Positions 34,964 to 44,683 are shown, counted from the first letter of the stretch. The stretch is 64,000 nt of DNA from JANLTP01 sp031363055 (GCA_031363055.1 JANLTP010000165.1:46263-110262); one strand, 5' to 3'. Notes: a model not told the origin generated them from the sequence alone. A program made the numbers and translations.

Positions 34964-35289
34964 AGGTAGCGAAGCTGCGGCCCCAAGCCGAGCAGGATCT
35001 TGTAGAAGTAGCGCGCTACTACCAAGAGGCAGGCAGTCTAGCGCTCGCCGAACGAATGTTCGATGCCGCGATTGCCGCACTGGATCCGATTCAGGACCGA
35101 CCGGCTCTGGGCTCGCTGAGGCTGGGACAGATTTGTGAAATACCTGGCCTTCGATCCTGGCGCGTTACGGGCTTTCCAATGCAATGGTTTTACTTCGAAC
35201 GACGGAAACATCTCGATGTGATTCGGTTGCTGGGTGATCGGCAAGACATCTTGTCTATTCTTGGCGTCGCAGGCGGCGCCGCGACCTAA
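34960..35289 (+). CDS. parE: ParE/RelE-superfamily toxin
   Basis: 109 residues, TTG start overlapping the parD TGA (TTGA). LRPQAEQDLVEVARYYQEAG, IPGLRSWRVTGFPMQWFYFE and LDVIRLLGDRQDILSIL follow the ParE fold (R..A..DL....Y, then the beta-sheet R.....Y). ParE toxins usually poison gyrase. The stop overlaps the converging ankyrin-gene stop by 4 nt. Confidence 0.85.
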   Translation: MKVAKLRPQAEQDLVEVARYYQEAGSLALAERMFDAAIAALDPIQDRPALGSLRLGQICEIPGLRSWRVTGFPMQWFYFERRKHLDVIRLLGDRQDILSILGVAGGAAT

Positions 35290-36002
35290 CGCCGTTCAGC
35301 TGCCTCAAGCATGCGAACCATGGCGCTGTATCCCAGTGCTCGTGCCAGTGCGATTGGTCGGGCGCCTTGATAGTCGGCGCGCTGAACGTCAGCGCCAGCG
35401 GCCAGCAACAAGGCCATTGTTTTCTGGTGACGCTCGCCGCCATCACCGAGTGCAACCGATTCAATCAGCGCGTTCCAACCGAGATTGTTGACATGATTGA
35501 TGGGCGCACCGGCCTTGATCAGCATTTCAACGGATTCATGATGGCCCAGGTGGGCAGCCGCGATCAGTGCGGTACCGTCGTAGCGACTGGTGATGTTATC
35601 CGGCTTGCCGCCCTGCGCCAGCGCGGTTTTCAGCACCTCCAGATCATTGGCGACCGCTGCGATAGTGACGATGTCATAGCGGTCGCGCTCGAGAGCGTTC
35701 GGACTGGCGCCTGCCTCGATCAGGGCGCGCATCGCGTCAGGTTTGGAGGCATAGGCGGCGACGTGCAACGGGGTTCGATCATAGGAATCTCGCGCATCGA
35801 CCGCTTGCTTCGAATCCGCCTTTTGAGCCAGCAGTTTTTTGAGCAGCAAGACATCGCCTGTGCCAGCCGCCGCATGCAGCCCGGTGTAGGCGGCGCGCTC
35901 GGCGGCCGACGGTGGTACTTGCGCCACCGTAACTGGCACAATACCCGGCAGACTGAGCAATAAAGCAACCGCGCGCAAGATCGCAATCGTTGAGAATTGC
36001 AT
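35286..36002 (-). CDS. Exported ankyrin-repeat protein
   Basis: 238 residues from ATG 36002. Signal peptide (ILRAVALLLSLPGIVPVTVA) followed by about five ankyrin repeats: YTGLHAAAGTGDVLLLKKLL, DRTPLHVAAYASKPDAMRAL, DIVTIAAVANDLEVLKTALA, GTALIAAAHLGHHESVEMLI, GWNALIESVALGDGGERH. Periplasmic ankyrin proteins act in protein-protein contacts; some accompany catalases or toxins. No partner is obvious here. Confidence 0.85.
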   Translation of the reverse strand: MQFSTIAILRAVALLLSLPGIVPVTVAQVPPSAAERAAYTGLHAAAGTGDVLLLKKLLAQKADSKQAVDARDSYDRTPLHVAAYASKPDAMRALIEAGASPNALERDRYDIVTIAAVANDLEVLKTALAQGGKPDNITSRYDGTALIAAAHLGHHESVEMLIKAGAPINHVNNLGWNALIESVALGDGGERHQKTMALLLAAGADVQRADYQGARPIALARALGYSAMVRMLEAAERR

Positions 36003-36131
36003 GACTAAATCCAATTTGGGGCTTGACCGTTATCATGGCACGAACTTGGATTCGCAGATTGCCGCGACACCCTCCCATGCTGATTTCCGCGACCATGACG
36101 ACCTCTCAACCATTAACTCGTCACCAGACCC

Positions 36132-36860
36132 ATGATCAATAAAATTGTCCCGGACCTCGAGTCGGCCCTTGAAGGCATCCAAGATGGCTCTACCATTTTG
36201 ATCGGCGGCTTTGGCGGCGCTGGCATGCCGAACTATCTGATCGACGGGCTGATTGCTCAGGGCGCGCGCGACCTGACGCTGGTCAGCAACAATGCCGGCA
36301 ACGGCGAGCAGGGCATTGCCGCCTTGCTGAAGGCCGGACGGGTTCGAAAGATCATCTGCTCATTTCCGCGGCAAGCCGATTCGCAGATATTCGACGGCTT
36401 GTATCGTGCCGGCAAGGTCGAACTCGAGCTCGCGCCGCAAGGTAACTTGGCCGAGCGCATCCGTGCGGCCGGCGCAGGCATTGGCGGCTTTTTTACGCCC
36501 ACCGGCTACGGCACTGATCTGGCGAAGGGTAAGGAAACCCGCAACATCAACGGTCGCAACTATGTGCTCGAGTATCCAATTCATGCCGACGTCGGGCTGG
36601 TCAAGGCGCTGCGCGGCGATCGCTGGGGCAATTTGACTTATCGAAAAGCCGCCCGCAATTTCGGGCCGATCATTGCGGCGGCGGCGCGTCTGACGATTGT
36701 CCAGGTTGAAGAACTGGTCGAGCTCGGCGCGCTCGACCCGGAATCGATTGTCACGCCGGGTATTTATGTGCAGCGTATCGTCCGGGTGGCAGGTGCACAA
36801 GCGGGTGCACAAACTACTACGCAACCTTTCGCGCAACCTGACGCGGAGGAAGCCCCATGA
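36132..36860 (+). CDS. 3-oxoacid CoA-transferase subunit A
   Basis: 242 residues. TILIGGFGGAGMPNYLIDGL and the oxyanion-region GIGGFFTPTGYGTDLAKGKE identify the alpha subunit of a succinyl-CoA:3-ketoacid (ScoA) or 3-oxoadipate (PcaI) CoA-transferase; sequence alone does not choose. The C-terminus carries a repeat-derived tail (AGAQAGAQTTTQPFAQPDAE) from two 12-bp units at 36789-36812 plus related copies. Overlaps subunit B by 4 nt. Confidence 0.9.
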   Translation: MINKIVPDLESALEGIQDGSTILIGGFGGAGMPNYLIDGLIAQGARDLTLVSNNAGNGEQGIAALLKAGRVRKIICSFPRQADSQIFDGLYRAGKVELELAPQGNLAERIRAAGAGIGGFFTPTGYGTDLAKGKETRNINGRNYVLEYPIHADVGLVKALRGDRWGNLTYRKAARNFGPIIAAAARLTIVQVEELVELGALDPESIVTPGIYVQRIVRVAGAQAGAQTTTQPFAQPDAEEAP

Positions 36861-37492
36861 AACGCTTGACTCGAGACCAGATCGCCGCCCGCGTTGCCCG
36901 CGATATTCCTGAAGGTGCCTACGTCAATCTGGGCATCGGGTTACCGACCCTTGTCGGTAACCATCTGCCGATCGATCGCGAAATCTTTCTGCACAGCGAG
37001 AATGGCATCCTCGGTATGGGGCCGGCGCCGCAGCCCGGTGATGAGGATGAAGATCTGATCAACGCCGGCAAGCAGCCGGTCACCTTGCTGGTGGGCGGTG
37101 CCTATTTTCATCATGCCGATTCGTTCGCCATGATGCGCGGTGGCCACCTCGACTATTGTGTGCTCGGTGCGTTCCAGGTTGCGGCCAATGGTGATCTGGC
37201 CAATTGGCACACCGGCGCGCCGGATGCCATCCCGGCGGTCGGCGGCGCCATGGATCTGGCCGTCGGTGCCAAGCAGGTGTTCGTCATGATGGAACATCAG
37301 ACCAAGACCGGCGAGAGCAAGCTGGTCAAGCGTTGCAGCTATCCGCTGACCGGGCTGGCCTGTGTGAGCCGCATTTACACCGATCTGGCGGTGATCGAGG
37401 TGACCGAGAACGGCTTCGTGGCGCGTGAATGGGTCGAAGGTCTGAGCTTCGACGAGTTGTGCGCGCTTACCGGTGCGCCTTTGCGCTCATGA
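36857..37492 (+). CDS. 3-oxoacid CoA-transferase subunit B
   Basis: 211 residues. AYVNLGIGLPTLVGNHLP and the catalytic glutamate in LHSENGILGMGPAPQPGDED are intact; MMRGGHLDYCVLGAFQV follows as in ScoB/PcaJ. Works as a heteromer with the preceding subunit to move CoA from succinyl-CoA to a 3-oxoacid. Its 3' end overlaps the converging GGDEF-EAL gene by 26 nt. Confidence 0.92.
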   Translation: MKRLTRDQIAARVARDIPEGAYVNLGIGLPTLVGNHLPIDREIFLHSENGILGMGPAPQPGDEDEDLINAGKQPVTLLVGGAYFHHADSFAMMRGGHLDYCVLGAFQVAANGDLANWHTGAPDAIPAVGGAMDLAVGAKQVFVMMEHQTKTGESKLVKRCSYPLTGLACVSRIYTDLAVIEVTENGFVAREWVEGLSFDELCALTGAPLRS

Positions 37493-39281
37493 ATGCTTCG
37501 AACGCCGCCGGGCTCATCGGCCGGCTATGCAAGAAGCCTTGATATTCATCGCAGCCGGCGGCGCGTAAAAACGCCAACTGCTCTTCGGTTTCAACGCCTT
37601 CGGCAATGACGCGCTTGCGCAGGTTCTTGGCCAGGCCGATGATCGTCTCGACAATGATCGCGTCGTCCGGGTCGGTGGTAATGTCGCGCACAAAGGTCTG
37701 GTCTATCTTCAAGGTGTCGAGCGGAAAACGCTTGAGGTAAACCAGGCTCGAGTACCCCATGCCGAAATCGTCGATCGAAATTCGCACGCCCGATTGATGC
37801 AACTCGCGCAACGCGTCGACGATCTCGGTGCTGCCGTGCAAGAGCATGGTCTCGGTAATTTCAATCTCAAGCAAATGCGCTGGCATGCCGGTTGAGCTCA
37901 ACACGTCGCGAATCGTTTGATTCAGGCCCGGCCGGCTGATTTGCTGAACTGACAAGTTCACGGCCATCGAGGTGGCGGGCAGACCGCGATCGAGCCATTC
38001 GACCTGCTGCTTGCAGGCTTCGCGCAGGATCCATTCGCCGATGCTCTCCATCATGCCGTTTTCCTCGGCAATCGGGATGAACTCCATCGGGCTGATCAGG
38101 CCATGGCGCGGATGATTCCAGCGCACCAGCGCTTCGTTGCCGCGCACCTCGCCGCTGTGCAGATCGATGCGCGGCTGATACTCAAGAATCAGCTCGTTGC
38201 AGGTCACCGCCAGATACAGATCGTTTTGCAGTTGCAGCCGATACGACGAGGTCTGCTGAACGTTTGGCGAGAACATCTGGTAGCAGCGCCGGCCGATTGA
38301 TTTGGCGTGATACATGGCCGCGTCGGCGCGACTCATCAAGCTCTTGCGGTCACGGCCGTGCTGCGGAAAAATCGATCCGCCAATCGACGGCGTGACATGC
38401 AGCAGCTTGCCATTCAACGGGTAGGGGCGCGATAACTCTTCGACCAATCGGGCAGCGGTGGCGTCGACCCGGCTCAGGTCTTCGACGTCGGACAAGACCA
38501 ATACAAACTCGTCGCCGCCAAAGCGCGCCAATATGTCGCTGCTGCGGGTCAGATCACGCAATCGGCTGGCCACCAGGCGCAGCAGTGCATCGCCGGTTTC
38601 GTGGCCAAGCGAATCGTTGATCGACTTGAAGCGATCCAGATCCACGAACAGCACGCCGACCTTGGTTCGGGTGCCGCCGGCATTTGACAGCACGGCATCA
38701 AGCTGCGATTCCAGGACCCGGCGATTGACCAGGCCGGTCAACGGATCATGATCGGCCAGCACACGGATCTGTTCTTCCATTTGTTCGCGCTCGTCAATCT
38801 GCGCCGACAATCGCCGATTGGCCGTCTCAAGTTCGACCGTGCGCTCGATGACCCGTTGTTCGAGGTTCGCCTGGATGCGCCGCAACTCGAGCAGATTGTC
38901 ATGTTGCTGGGTGGTGTCGTGAACGATCCAGACCGTTCCGGACGCCACCGGCTGACTCGGATCGATCGACAGGCCGCTGATTTTGGCAATGAACTCGCTG
39001 CCGTCCTGACGTCGAACGCTGCGCTCGAACTCGATGGGCAGCCCTTTGGACAGACGCGGCAAGGCCAGCTTCTGGATCGACTTGTAGTCCTCGTCGGTTG
39101 GCCAGATACGGCTGACGTGCTGTGAGACCAGACTGCCGGACGGCCAACCGAACAGGCGCTCAAATGCCGGATTGGCATGCTCGAAATGCTCGTTGCGGGT
39201 AAATGCAATGCCGACTGATACGTTCTCGAGGATCGCCTTGTAAATGAGTAGCGTGCGTTCAGGAGAGTCGACAGTGGACAT
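37467..39281 (-). CDS. PAS-GGDEF-EAL cyclic-di-GMP enzyme
   Basis: 604 residues. PAS domain about 8-125 (ENVSVGIAFTRNEHFEHANP), a coiled linker, GGDEF domain about 175-335 with an intact FGGDEF and an RSSD inhibitory site five residues before it, then EAL domain about 350-600 with NEALVRW, DDFGMGYSSL, LKIDQTFV and AEGVETEEQ. Both catalytic sites look intact, so it may make and degrade c-di-GMP, with the balance set by the PAS input. No membrane segment. Confidence 0.93.
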   Translation of the reverse strand: MSTVDSPERTLLIYKAILENVSVGIAFTRNEHFEHANPAFERLFGWPSGSLVSQHVSRIWPTDEDYKSIQKLALPRLSKGLPIEFERSVRRQDGSEFIAKISGLSIDPSQPVASGTVWIVHDTTQQHDNLLELRRIQANLEQRVIERTVELETANRRLSAQIDEREQMEEQIRVLADHDPLTGLVNRRVLESQLDAVLSNAGGTRTKVGVLFVDLDRFKSINDSLGHETGDALLRLVASRLRDLTRSSDILARFGGDEFVLVLSDVEDLSRVDATAARLVEELSRPYPLNGKLLHVTPSIGGSIFPQHGRDRKSLMSRADAAMYHAKSIGRRCYQMFSPNVQQTSSYRLQLQNDLYLAVTCNELILEYQPRIDLHSGEVRGNEALVRWNHPRHGLISPMEFIPIAEENGMMESIGEWILREACKQQVEWLDRGLPATSMAVNLSVQQISRPGLNQTIRDVLSSTGMPAHLLEIEITETMLLHGSTEIVDALRELHQSGVRISIDDFGMGYSSLVYLKRFPLDTLKIDQTFVRDITTDPDDAIIVETIIGLAKNLRKRVIAEGVETEEQLAFLRAAGCDEYQGFLHSRPMSPAAFEAFMSAKAHR

Positions 39282-39454
39282 GTTTGGCTGATCGGGAACG
39301 CCTAGACGTAATGCCCCAGTGTTCAGCGCCGTCGTAGCCCACGCAAGCCCGGCAAGAGAAATGTGAGCACCCGTCCGACCAACGGGCGATTTGACCGGTT
39401 TTTCGCGGTTCAGATTTTGCGAGTCTGCACATCGGTGCAGCGACCCAGGCGATA

Positions 39455-39488
39455 ACTACCGGGATATCAAGACTACCGCGATATCAAC
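39455..39488. repeat. Two-copy 17-bp tandem repeat spanning the arnD stop
   Basis: ACTACCGGGATATCAAG (39455-39471) is followed directly by ACTACCGCGATATCAAC (39472-39488), 15 of 17 identical. The second copy encodes the last ArnD residues and stop codon (39473-39475). Confidence 0.7.
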
Positions 39489-40378
39489 AGTTCGCCGGCC
39501 CGGCCCGGCACGCTGCCCCACTGAATCGCCTGTGCGCCAATCTCGCGCTGTTGCCAGCGCTGGTGCAGGCTGCGCAAATCGATCAACTCGAACCCTTGGG
39601 TGCGCCAGCCGGCCAACAGCCGCTCAAAAATACCCAGCCACTTGCCACCCTCCAATTCGGCATGCAGCGTAAATACCTGTGGCAGGTTAGCGCTCGCGGC
39701 TTGCGTCATTTGTAATACATGTTCATGAACATTGTGCAGGTCGATGCCGTCGCGACCAATGATTTCATCAAGCGTCGGCAAGGTGCTCGGATATTGCACT
39801 GGGCCGACCACTTCCTGATTGAGCAACATCCGGTAAGGTCGCGGACCGCGGCCGTCCGACACATATTCGAGCTTGGCGGCCGCTTGCAGCCGCACCGTGG
39901 TTTCGTTGATCTGCCAGCCGGCCGCGCCGCTGACTTGGGCGGCGCAACCGAAGACTTCCCGAAATCGTTGCTGCGCATGAGTCCACTCGCGAACCGTCCA
40001 TTCGCTGCTGGCGGTGCGTACTTGATCGTGCCACTTTACGTGATCCCAGGCATGCACGCCACATTCAAAGCCAGCCGCACGCGTCGCACGCATGACGTCG
40101 GCTGCTTTCACGCCGATATCCGGGCCGGGCAAGAAGACGCCGTAGGACAGAGTCTTCAGCCCATAGTGTTCGAGCACCGATGTGCGCGATACCTTCGACA
40201 GAAAGCCGCGCCGAAACACCCGTCGCAATGCCCGGCCAGTGTTATCGGGCCCGAGGCTGAACAGAAAGCTCGCGCCGGCCTCGTGCTTGCGCAACACCTC
40301 CACCAAGCGCGGCACGCCCTCCTGGGTACCGCGCAAGGTGTCGACGTCGACCTTGAGTGCCAGCAGCCGTGTAGTCAA
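39473..40378 (-). CDS. arnD: ArnD-like deformylase (polysaccharide deacetylase fold)
   Basis: 301 residues, TTG start, no clear ribosome site. NodB-type motifs are LALKVDVDTLRGTQEGVPRL (metal Asp pair) and ECGVHAWDHVKWHDQV (HxxxH). This matches 4-deoxy-4-formamido-L-arabinose-phosphoundecaprenol deformylase, which removes the formyl group before transfer to lipid A. Last gene of the arn operon, 30 nt after the dehydrogenase. Confidence 0.9.
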   Translation of the reverse strand: MTTRLLALKVDVDTLRGTQEGVPRLVEVLRKHEAGASFLFSLGPDNTGRALRRVFRRGFLSKVSRTSVLEHYGLKTLSYGVFLPGPDIGVKAADVMRATRAAGFECGVHAWDHVKWHDQVRTASSEWTVREWTHAQQRFREVFGCAAQVSGAAGWQINETTVRLQAAAKLEYVSDGRGPRPYRMLLNQEVVGPVQYPSTLPTLDEIIGRDGIDLHNVHEHVLQMTQAASANLPQVFTLHAELEGGKWLGIFERLLAGWRTQGFELIDLRSLHQRWQQREIGAQAIQWGSVPGRAGELLISR

Positions 40379-40408
40379 TGGGTTTGCGTTAGCACTGATT
40401 CGAAGCGG

Positions 40409-41452
40409 TTAATCGTTGAGCGCGCGTGCGGCAACAATTTGTCCGCGATAGGCTTCGAAGATGCGCCGCAGCGCGTCGTCCATCGCGACGCGCGGCTGCC
40501 AGACAAGGTCGCTGCAGGTGTTGACGATCTTCGGTACGCGGTGCGTGACATCCTGATAACCGCCGCCGTAGTACGACTTCGCCGTGGTGTCGATCAACTG
40601 GGTGCGCACCGCGTTCTCGCGATACTCAGGATACTCGCGGGCGATATCGAGCATGCGCTGTGCCAGGTCTCGCACCGACAGATCATTGGCCGGGTTGCCG
40701 ATGTTATAGATCTTGCCGCTGGCGATTTTTTCCGGGTTATCAATAATTTTGACTAGCGCATCGATGCCATCGTCAATGTAGGTGAACGAGCGGCGTTGGG
40801 CACCGCCATCAACCAGTTGGATCGGTTCACCGCGCACGATGTGGCCCAGGAACTGGGTAACCACGCGCGAGCTGCCTTCCTTCGGCGTGTTGATCGAATC
40901 GAGCCCGGCACCAATCCAGTTGAACGGCCGGAACAAGGTGAAGTTCAGACCCTCCTGCATGCCGTAGGCCCAGATCACCCGATCCATGAGTTGTTTGGCG
41001 CAAGAGTAGATCCAGCGCGGCTTGTTGATCGGCCCGAGCACCAGGTCGGACGCATCCGGATCGAACTCGGCGTCCTTGCTCATGCCATAAACTTCGGAGG
41101 TCGACGGAAATACCAGATGTTTGCCATAGCGCACTGCTGAGCGCACGATCGGCAGATTGGCTTCGAAGTCCAGCTCGAAGACGCGCAACGGTTCGCGCAC
41201 GTAGGTTGCCGGCGTTGCAATCGCCACCAGCGGCAGCACCACATCACACTTCTTGACGTGATATTCGATCCACTCGCGGTTGATGGTGATGTCACCTTCG
41301 AAAAAATGAAAGCGCGGATTGCTCAACAAGTGTTCGATACGGTCATTGGCCATGTCCATGCCATAGACCTGCCAGTCGGTGGTGGCCAGAATACGGTTCG
41401 ACAAGTGGTGGCCGATAAAGCCGTTGACACCCAGGATCAGTACTTTTTTCAT
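40409..41452 (-). CDS. UDP-glucuronate decarboxylating dehydrogenase (ArnA C-terminal function, separate gene)
   Basis: 347 residues. Rossmann start KKVLILGVNGFIGHHLSNRI (GxxGxxG), active-site PSTSEVYGM (Ser-Glu pair) and YSCAKQLMDRVIWAYG (YxxxK). It corresponds to the C-terminal half of E. coli ArnA, converting UDP-glucuronate to UDP-4-keto-pentose. Here it is a separate gene overlapping the formyltransferase stop by 4 nt (ATGA). Confidence 0.9.
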   Translation of the reverse strand: MKKVLILGVNGFIGHHLSNRILATTDWQVYGMDMANDRIEHLLSNPRFHFFEGDITINREWIEYHVKKCDVVLPLVAIATPATYVREPLRVFELDFEANLPIVRSAVRYGKHLVFPSTSEVYGMSKDAEFDPDASDLVLGPINKPRWIYSCAKQLMDRVIWAYGMQEGLNFTLFRPFNWIGAGLDSINTPKEGSSRVVTQFLGHIVRGEPIQLVDGGAQRRSFTYIDDGIDALVKIIDNPEKIASGKIYNIGNPANDLSVRDLAQRMLDIAREYPEYRENAVRTQLIDTTAKSYYGGGYQDVTHRVPKIVNTCSDLVWQPRVAMDDALRRIFEAYRGQIVAARALND

Positions 41453-42528
41453 ATTTGATGGTCTTCTTGGAGCACGATCAAAGCGTGCGCATCGGTCACT
41501 GATAGTAATTCACGCAGCCGCGCCGGTGAGCAGGGCTGGCCGGTGTGAGCGATTTTTCGCAGTCGTAATGCGCTCAGCGTGCCGGCCATTGCGCGCGGCG
41601 CGGCGGCTTGTTGGGGTGGCCAGATGACCAGACATTGTTCGCGATCCAAGTAGAGGGTGGGGCTATCCATATCTGGTGCAAAGCCATCAGTCGTTAGGCC
41701 GTCAGTCGCTAGATTGTCTGGCGCCAGGCTGCCAGTCGTTAGTCCATTTAACAAAAAGTCTGCCGGCACACTCGTCTGCCGGGTCTCGTGAACTTCGAAG
41801 CGATGGTTGCGTAAATCAAACCAGGCCCCTGGATAAGGCGGCGCGACAGCGCGCACCAGATTGTGAACCGCAGCGGCACCCGATCCCCACAAAATTTCGC
41901 CGTCGGCGGGCTTTCTGCCACCAAAATAACTGCCGGACTTCAGGTCCAGGGGTGACCGTGGCGCCTGCAATGCGACGATCGCGGGCAACGCGCGCCAGAG
42001 CGTTAGTTCGGCGGCAACGGTGACCTTCTCGAACACTTCGGCGGCCGTGTCGTTGTTCAGAATCGGCACCTCGGTCTGCGCCACGAGATCGCCGGCGTCG
42101 GGCTTGGCCACCATGTAATGCAGGCTCGCGCCGGTGCTGCGTTCGCCTTTTAATACGGCCCAATTGACCGGTGCGCGGCCGCGATAATGCGGCAACAAGG
42201 AGCCATGCAGATTAAAGGCGCCGTGACGTGCCAACTGCAGCACCGACTCCGATAACATCGAGCGGTAATAGAACGAAAATATGAAGTCCGGCTGTATCGA
42301 TTTGATGCGGTCGATGACCTCAACCGAATTCGGATCGCTCGGCGTGATCACGGCAATTGCTTCGCTTTGTGCCAACGCGGCGACGCTGTCGAACCAGATA
42401 TTTTCCGAGCTCGAATCTTCATGCGTGACGACGAGCGCCACTTCGATGCCGGCGTCAAGCAAGACGCGCAGGCAACGCACGCCAACGTTGTGATAGCCAA
42501 AGACCACCGCGCGACGGGTGACGGTCAT
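41449..42528 (-). CDS. UDP-L-Ara4N formyltransferase (ArnA N-terminal function, separate gene)
   Basis: 359 residues. FNLHGSLLPHYRGRAPVNWA contains the catalytic Asn/His region and PDAGDLVAQ the catalytic Asp of folate-dependent formyltransferases; it matches the N-terminal half of ArnA. Around residues 262-283 four 5-residue repeats (41683-41742, 15-bp units: LTTGS, LAPDN, LATDG, LTTDG) interrupt the C-terminal subdomain. Overlaps genes on both sides by 4 nt. Confidence 0.88.
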   Translation of the reverse strand: MTVTRRAVVFGYHNVGVRCLRVLLDAGIEVALVVTHEDSSSENIWFDSVAALAQSEAIAVITPSDPNSVEVIDRIKSIQPDFIFSFYYRSMLSESVLQLARHGAFNLHGSLLPHYRGRAPVNWAVLKGERSTGASLHYMVAKPDAGDLVAQTEVPILNNDTAAEVFEKVTVAAELTLWRALPAIVALQAPRSPLDLKSGSYFGGRKPADGEILWGSGAAAVHNLVRAVAPPYPGAWFDLRNHRFEVHETRQTSVPADFLLNGLTTGSLAPDNLATDGLTTDGFAPDMDSPTLYLDREQCLVIWPPQQAAAPRAMAGTLSALRLRKIAHTGQPCSPARLRELLSVTDAHALIVLQEDHQI

Positions 42529-43523
42529 GGCGGCGTCGGCCTGGTGGCGCCTTGCACTGGCACAGCCTGATTCGGATCGCCTTCCAATATGGCTTGAATC
42601 AAATAGCGCGGTCGCTGTCGCACTTGCTGGTAAATGCGTCCGACATACTCGCCGAGCAAGCCGATACCGAACAGCACCATGCCCAGCAATATGAAGGCCA
42701 ATATGTCGCGATCGAACAGATCATTGATGCCGCCGGACATGGTGCCGCTGAACAGGCGCTTGGTCAGCAAGGTCAGATAAAACAGTACCGAGCCGATTGA
42801 AGTCAACATGCCGAGCACCGAGAACCACTGCAACGGCACGATCGAGAACGCGGTCATGAGGTCGTAGTTCAGACGCAGCAATTTCGAGAGCGAGTACTTC
42901 GATTCACCGGCCGCGCGGCCATCAAACGCGACGTTGATTTCAATCGGGTCGTGCGAGAAGCTGTAGCCCAGCGCTGGTATGAAGGTCGAGATTTCGCGCG
43001 AATGGACAATCGCCTGAACAATCGCCCGGCTGTAGCCGCGCAGCATACAGCCCTGATCAGTCATCTTGATGCGAGTCGTGTGCTCACGCAGCCGATTGGC
43101 CAGGCCCGAGGCGAAGCTGCGAAACCAACCGTCGTCGCGCGTCAATCGAATGGTACCGACATAGTCGTGGCCCGCTTCAAGTTCCTTCAGCAGGCGCGCC
43201 ACCTCCTCGGGCGGGTTTTGCAGGTCAGCGTCCAAGGTCACGATATGTTGGCCGCGCACCTGCGCAAACCCCGCCATGATGGCGGCATGCTGGCCGAAGT
43301 TCGCGTGAAAAAGTACCACGCGCGTGACGTCAGGGCGTTGTTGCCAGGCACCGCGCAGCAAGGCAGCGGAGCGGTCGCGGCTGCCATCGTTCACAAAGAT
43401 CAATTCATAAGGCACATGCAGCGCATCGAGCGCCGGGTACACCCGCGACAACAGCAGCGGTAGCACCTCTTCCTCGTTAAAGACCGGTATGACAACCGAC
43501 AGCAGTATTTCAGGCGGCATCAT
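42525..43523 (-). CDS. arnC: Undecaprenyl-phosphate 4-deoxy-4-formamido-L-arabinose transferase
   Basis: 332 residues from ATG 43523, which overlaps the arnB stop (ATGA). GT2 fold: LLSVVIPVFNEEEVLPLLLS, IVTLDADLQNPPEEVARLLK (DxD-type region), then two C-terminal membrane segments (FSVLGMLTSIGSVLFYLTLL; AFILLGMVLFGIGLLGEYVG). Transfers Ara4N-formyl to undecaprenyl phosphate. Confidence 0.92.
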   Translation of the reverse strand: MMPPEILLSVVIPVFNEEEVLPLLLSRVYPALDALHVPYELIFVNDGSRDRSAALLRGAWQQRPDVTRVVLFHANFGQHAAIMAGFAQVRGQHIVTLDADLQNPPEEVARLLKELEAGHDYVGTIRLTRDDGWFRSFASGLANRLREHTTRIKMTDQGCMLRGYSRAIVQAIVHSREISTFIPALGYSFSHDPIEINVAFDGRAAGESKYSLSKLLRLNYDLMTAFSIVPLQWFSVLGMLTSIGSVLFYLTLLTKRLFSGTMSGGINDLFDRDILAFILLGMVLFGIGLLGEYVGRIYQQVRQRPRYLIQAILEGDPNQAVPVQGATRPTPP

Positions 43524-44671
43524 GTTCGGGCCAGCACATCGCGAGCAGCGTCGCACACGCGTTCAACATCGGCCAGACTCATGCTCGTTGACAAGGGCAG
43601 GGTCACGGTTTCGCGGCTGATCCGCTCGGCGTTCGGATGTTGCCCGTCGCGAGTGTCCCAGTGCTGACGGGCCAGCGTACTCAAATGCAGGGCCTCATAC
43701 GAAATGCCACAACCGATACCGCGTTGATGCATCGCCTGCATGAATTGCTGGCGCGACAGGGTCATCTTCGTGAGTGGCAACAATGGCGCGAACATATTCC
43801 AGGAATGTCCGGTTTCATCGCCCACGTAACCGCGGTGCGGCAACTCACACACTGGATCGGTGTTGAACTGTTTGAAGTAATGCGCAATCAGTTCGCGGCG
43901 ACGTTCGTTGAAGCCGTCGAGTTTGGCGAGTTGTGCAACACCGACACGGGCATTGACGTCGGGCAAATTGAACTTGCCGGCGGCCTCGCTGACATCACGG
44001 GTGCCGTCAGGCAAACGGATGATGCCGTGAAATCGCATCTGTTCGGTCAGCCGGATTTCATCGGCGTTATTGCAGACCAGCGCACCGCCTTCGATCGAGG
44101 TCATGTTCTTGTTGGGGTGAAAGCTAAAGCACACGAGATCACCGAAGCTGCCGATTTTCCGTCCCCGCCACGATGATCCAATGGCCAGTGCTGCATCTTC
44201 GATGACCCGCAACTTGTGCTTGGCGGCGATCGCGTACAGTCGATCCATATCGCAGGGCAAGCCAGCGAAATGGGTCGGCATGATCGCTCGAGTCCGTGGC
44301 GTGATGGCGCGTTCCACCTGGTCGAGGTCAATGTTGCGGGTCGCAAGCTCGCAGTCCACGAACACCGGCCGTGCGCCTACCCGCGCGATCATGTTCATCG
44401 ACGCGAAAAAGCTCATCGCGCTGGCAATCACCTCGTCGCCGGGGCCGACATTCGCCACACGCAGGGCGATCTCGAGCGCTGCGGTGGCGGAGTTCATGAC
44501 TCGGGTCAGTCGCCCGCCGAAGTAGTCGGTGAGGCCTTGCTCGAATTTGAGCACCCAGGGACCACTGGCGACCCAGCGGCTGCGAAGTACCTCGGCCACG
44601 CCGGCGATCGTGTCTTCGTCAAATACGGGCTGCGCAAACGGCAGGAACGGAAGCGGTTGATTTGAGCTCAT
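43520..44671 (-). CDS. arnB: UDP-Ara4O aminotransferase (DegT/DnrJ family)
   Basis: 383 residues. PLP-binding Lys in LVCFSFHPNKNMTSIEGGAL; substrate loop MPTHFAGLPCDMDRLYAIAA; start FAQPVFDEDTIAGVAEVLRS. The family and operon context support ArnB, which aminates UDP-4-keto-arabinose. Starts 12 nt after arnT. Confidence 0.9.
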   Translation of the reverse strand: MSSNQPLPFLPFAQPVFDEDTIAGVAEVLRSRWVASGPWVLKFEQGLTDYFGGRLTRVMNSATAALEIALRVANVGPGDEVIASAMSFFASMNMIARVGARPVFVDCELATRNIDLDQVERAITPRTRAIMPTHFAGLPCDMDRLYAIAAKHKLRVIEDAALAIGSSWRGRKIGSFGDLVCFSFHPNKNMTSIEGGALVCNNADEIRLTEQMRFHGIIRLPDGTRDVSEAAGKFNLPDVNARVGVAQLAKLDGFNERRRELIAHYFKQFNTDPVCELPHRGYVGDETGHSWNMFAPLLPLTKMTLSRQQFMQAMHQRGIGCGISYEALHLSTLARQHWDTRDGQHPNAERISRETVTLPLSTSMSLADVERVCDAARDVLART

Positions 44672-44683
44672 AGGGGCGCGATT

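Noticed and set aside
39719..40756. 345-codon plus-strand open frame
   Set aside because: Antisense to arnD and the arn dehydrogenase, both of which have clear active-site motifs; no domain or ribosome site.
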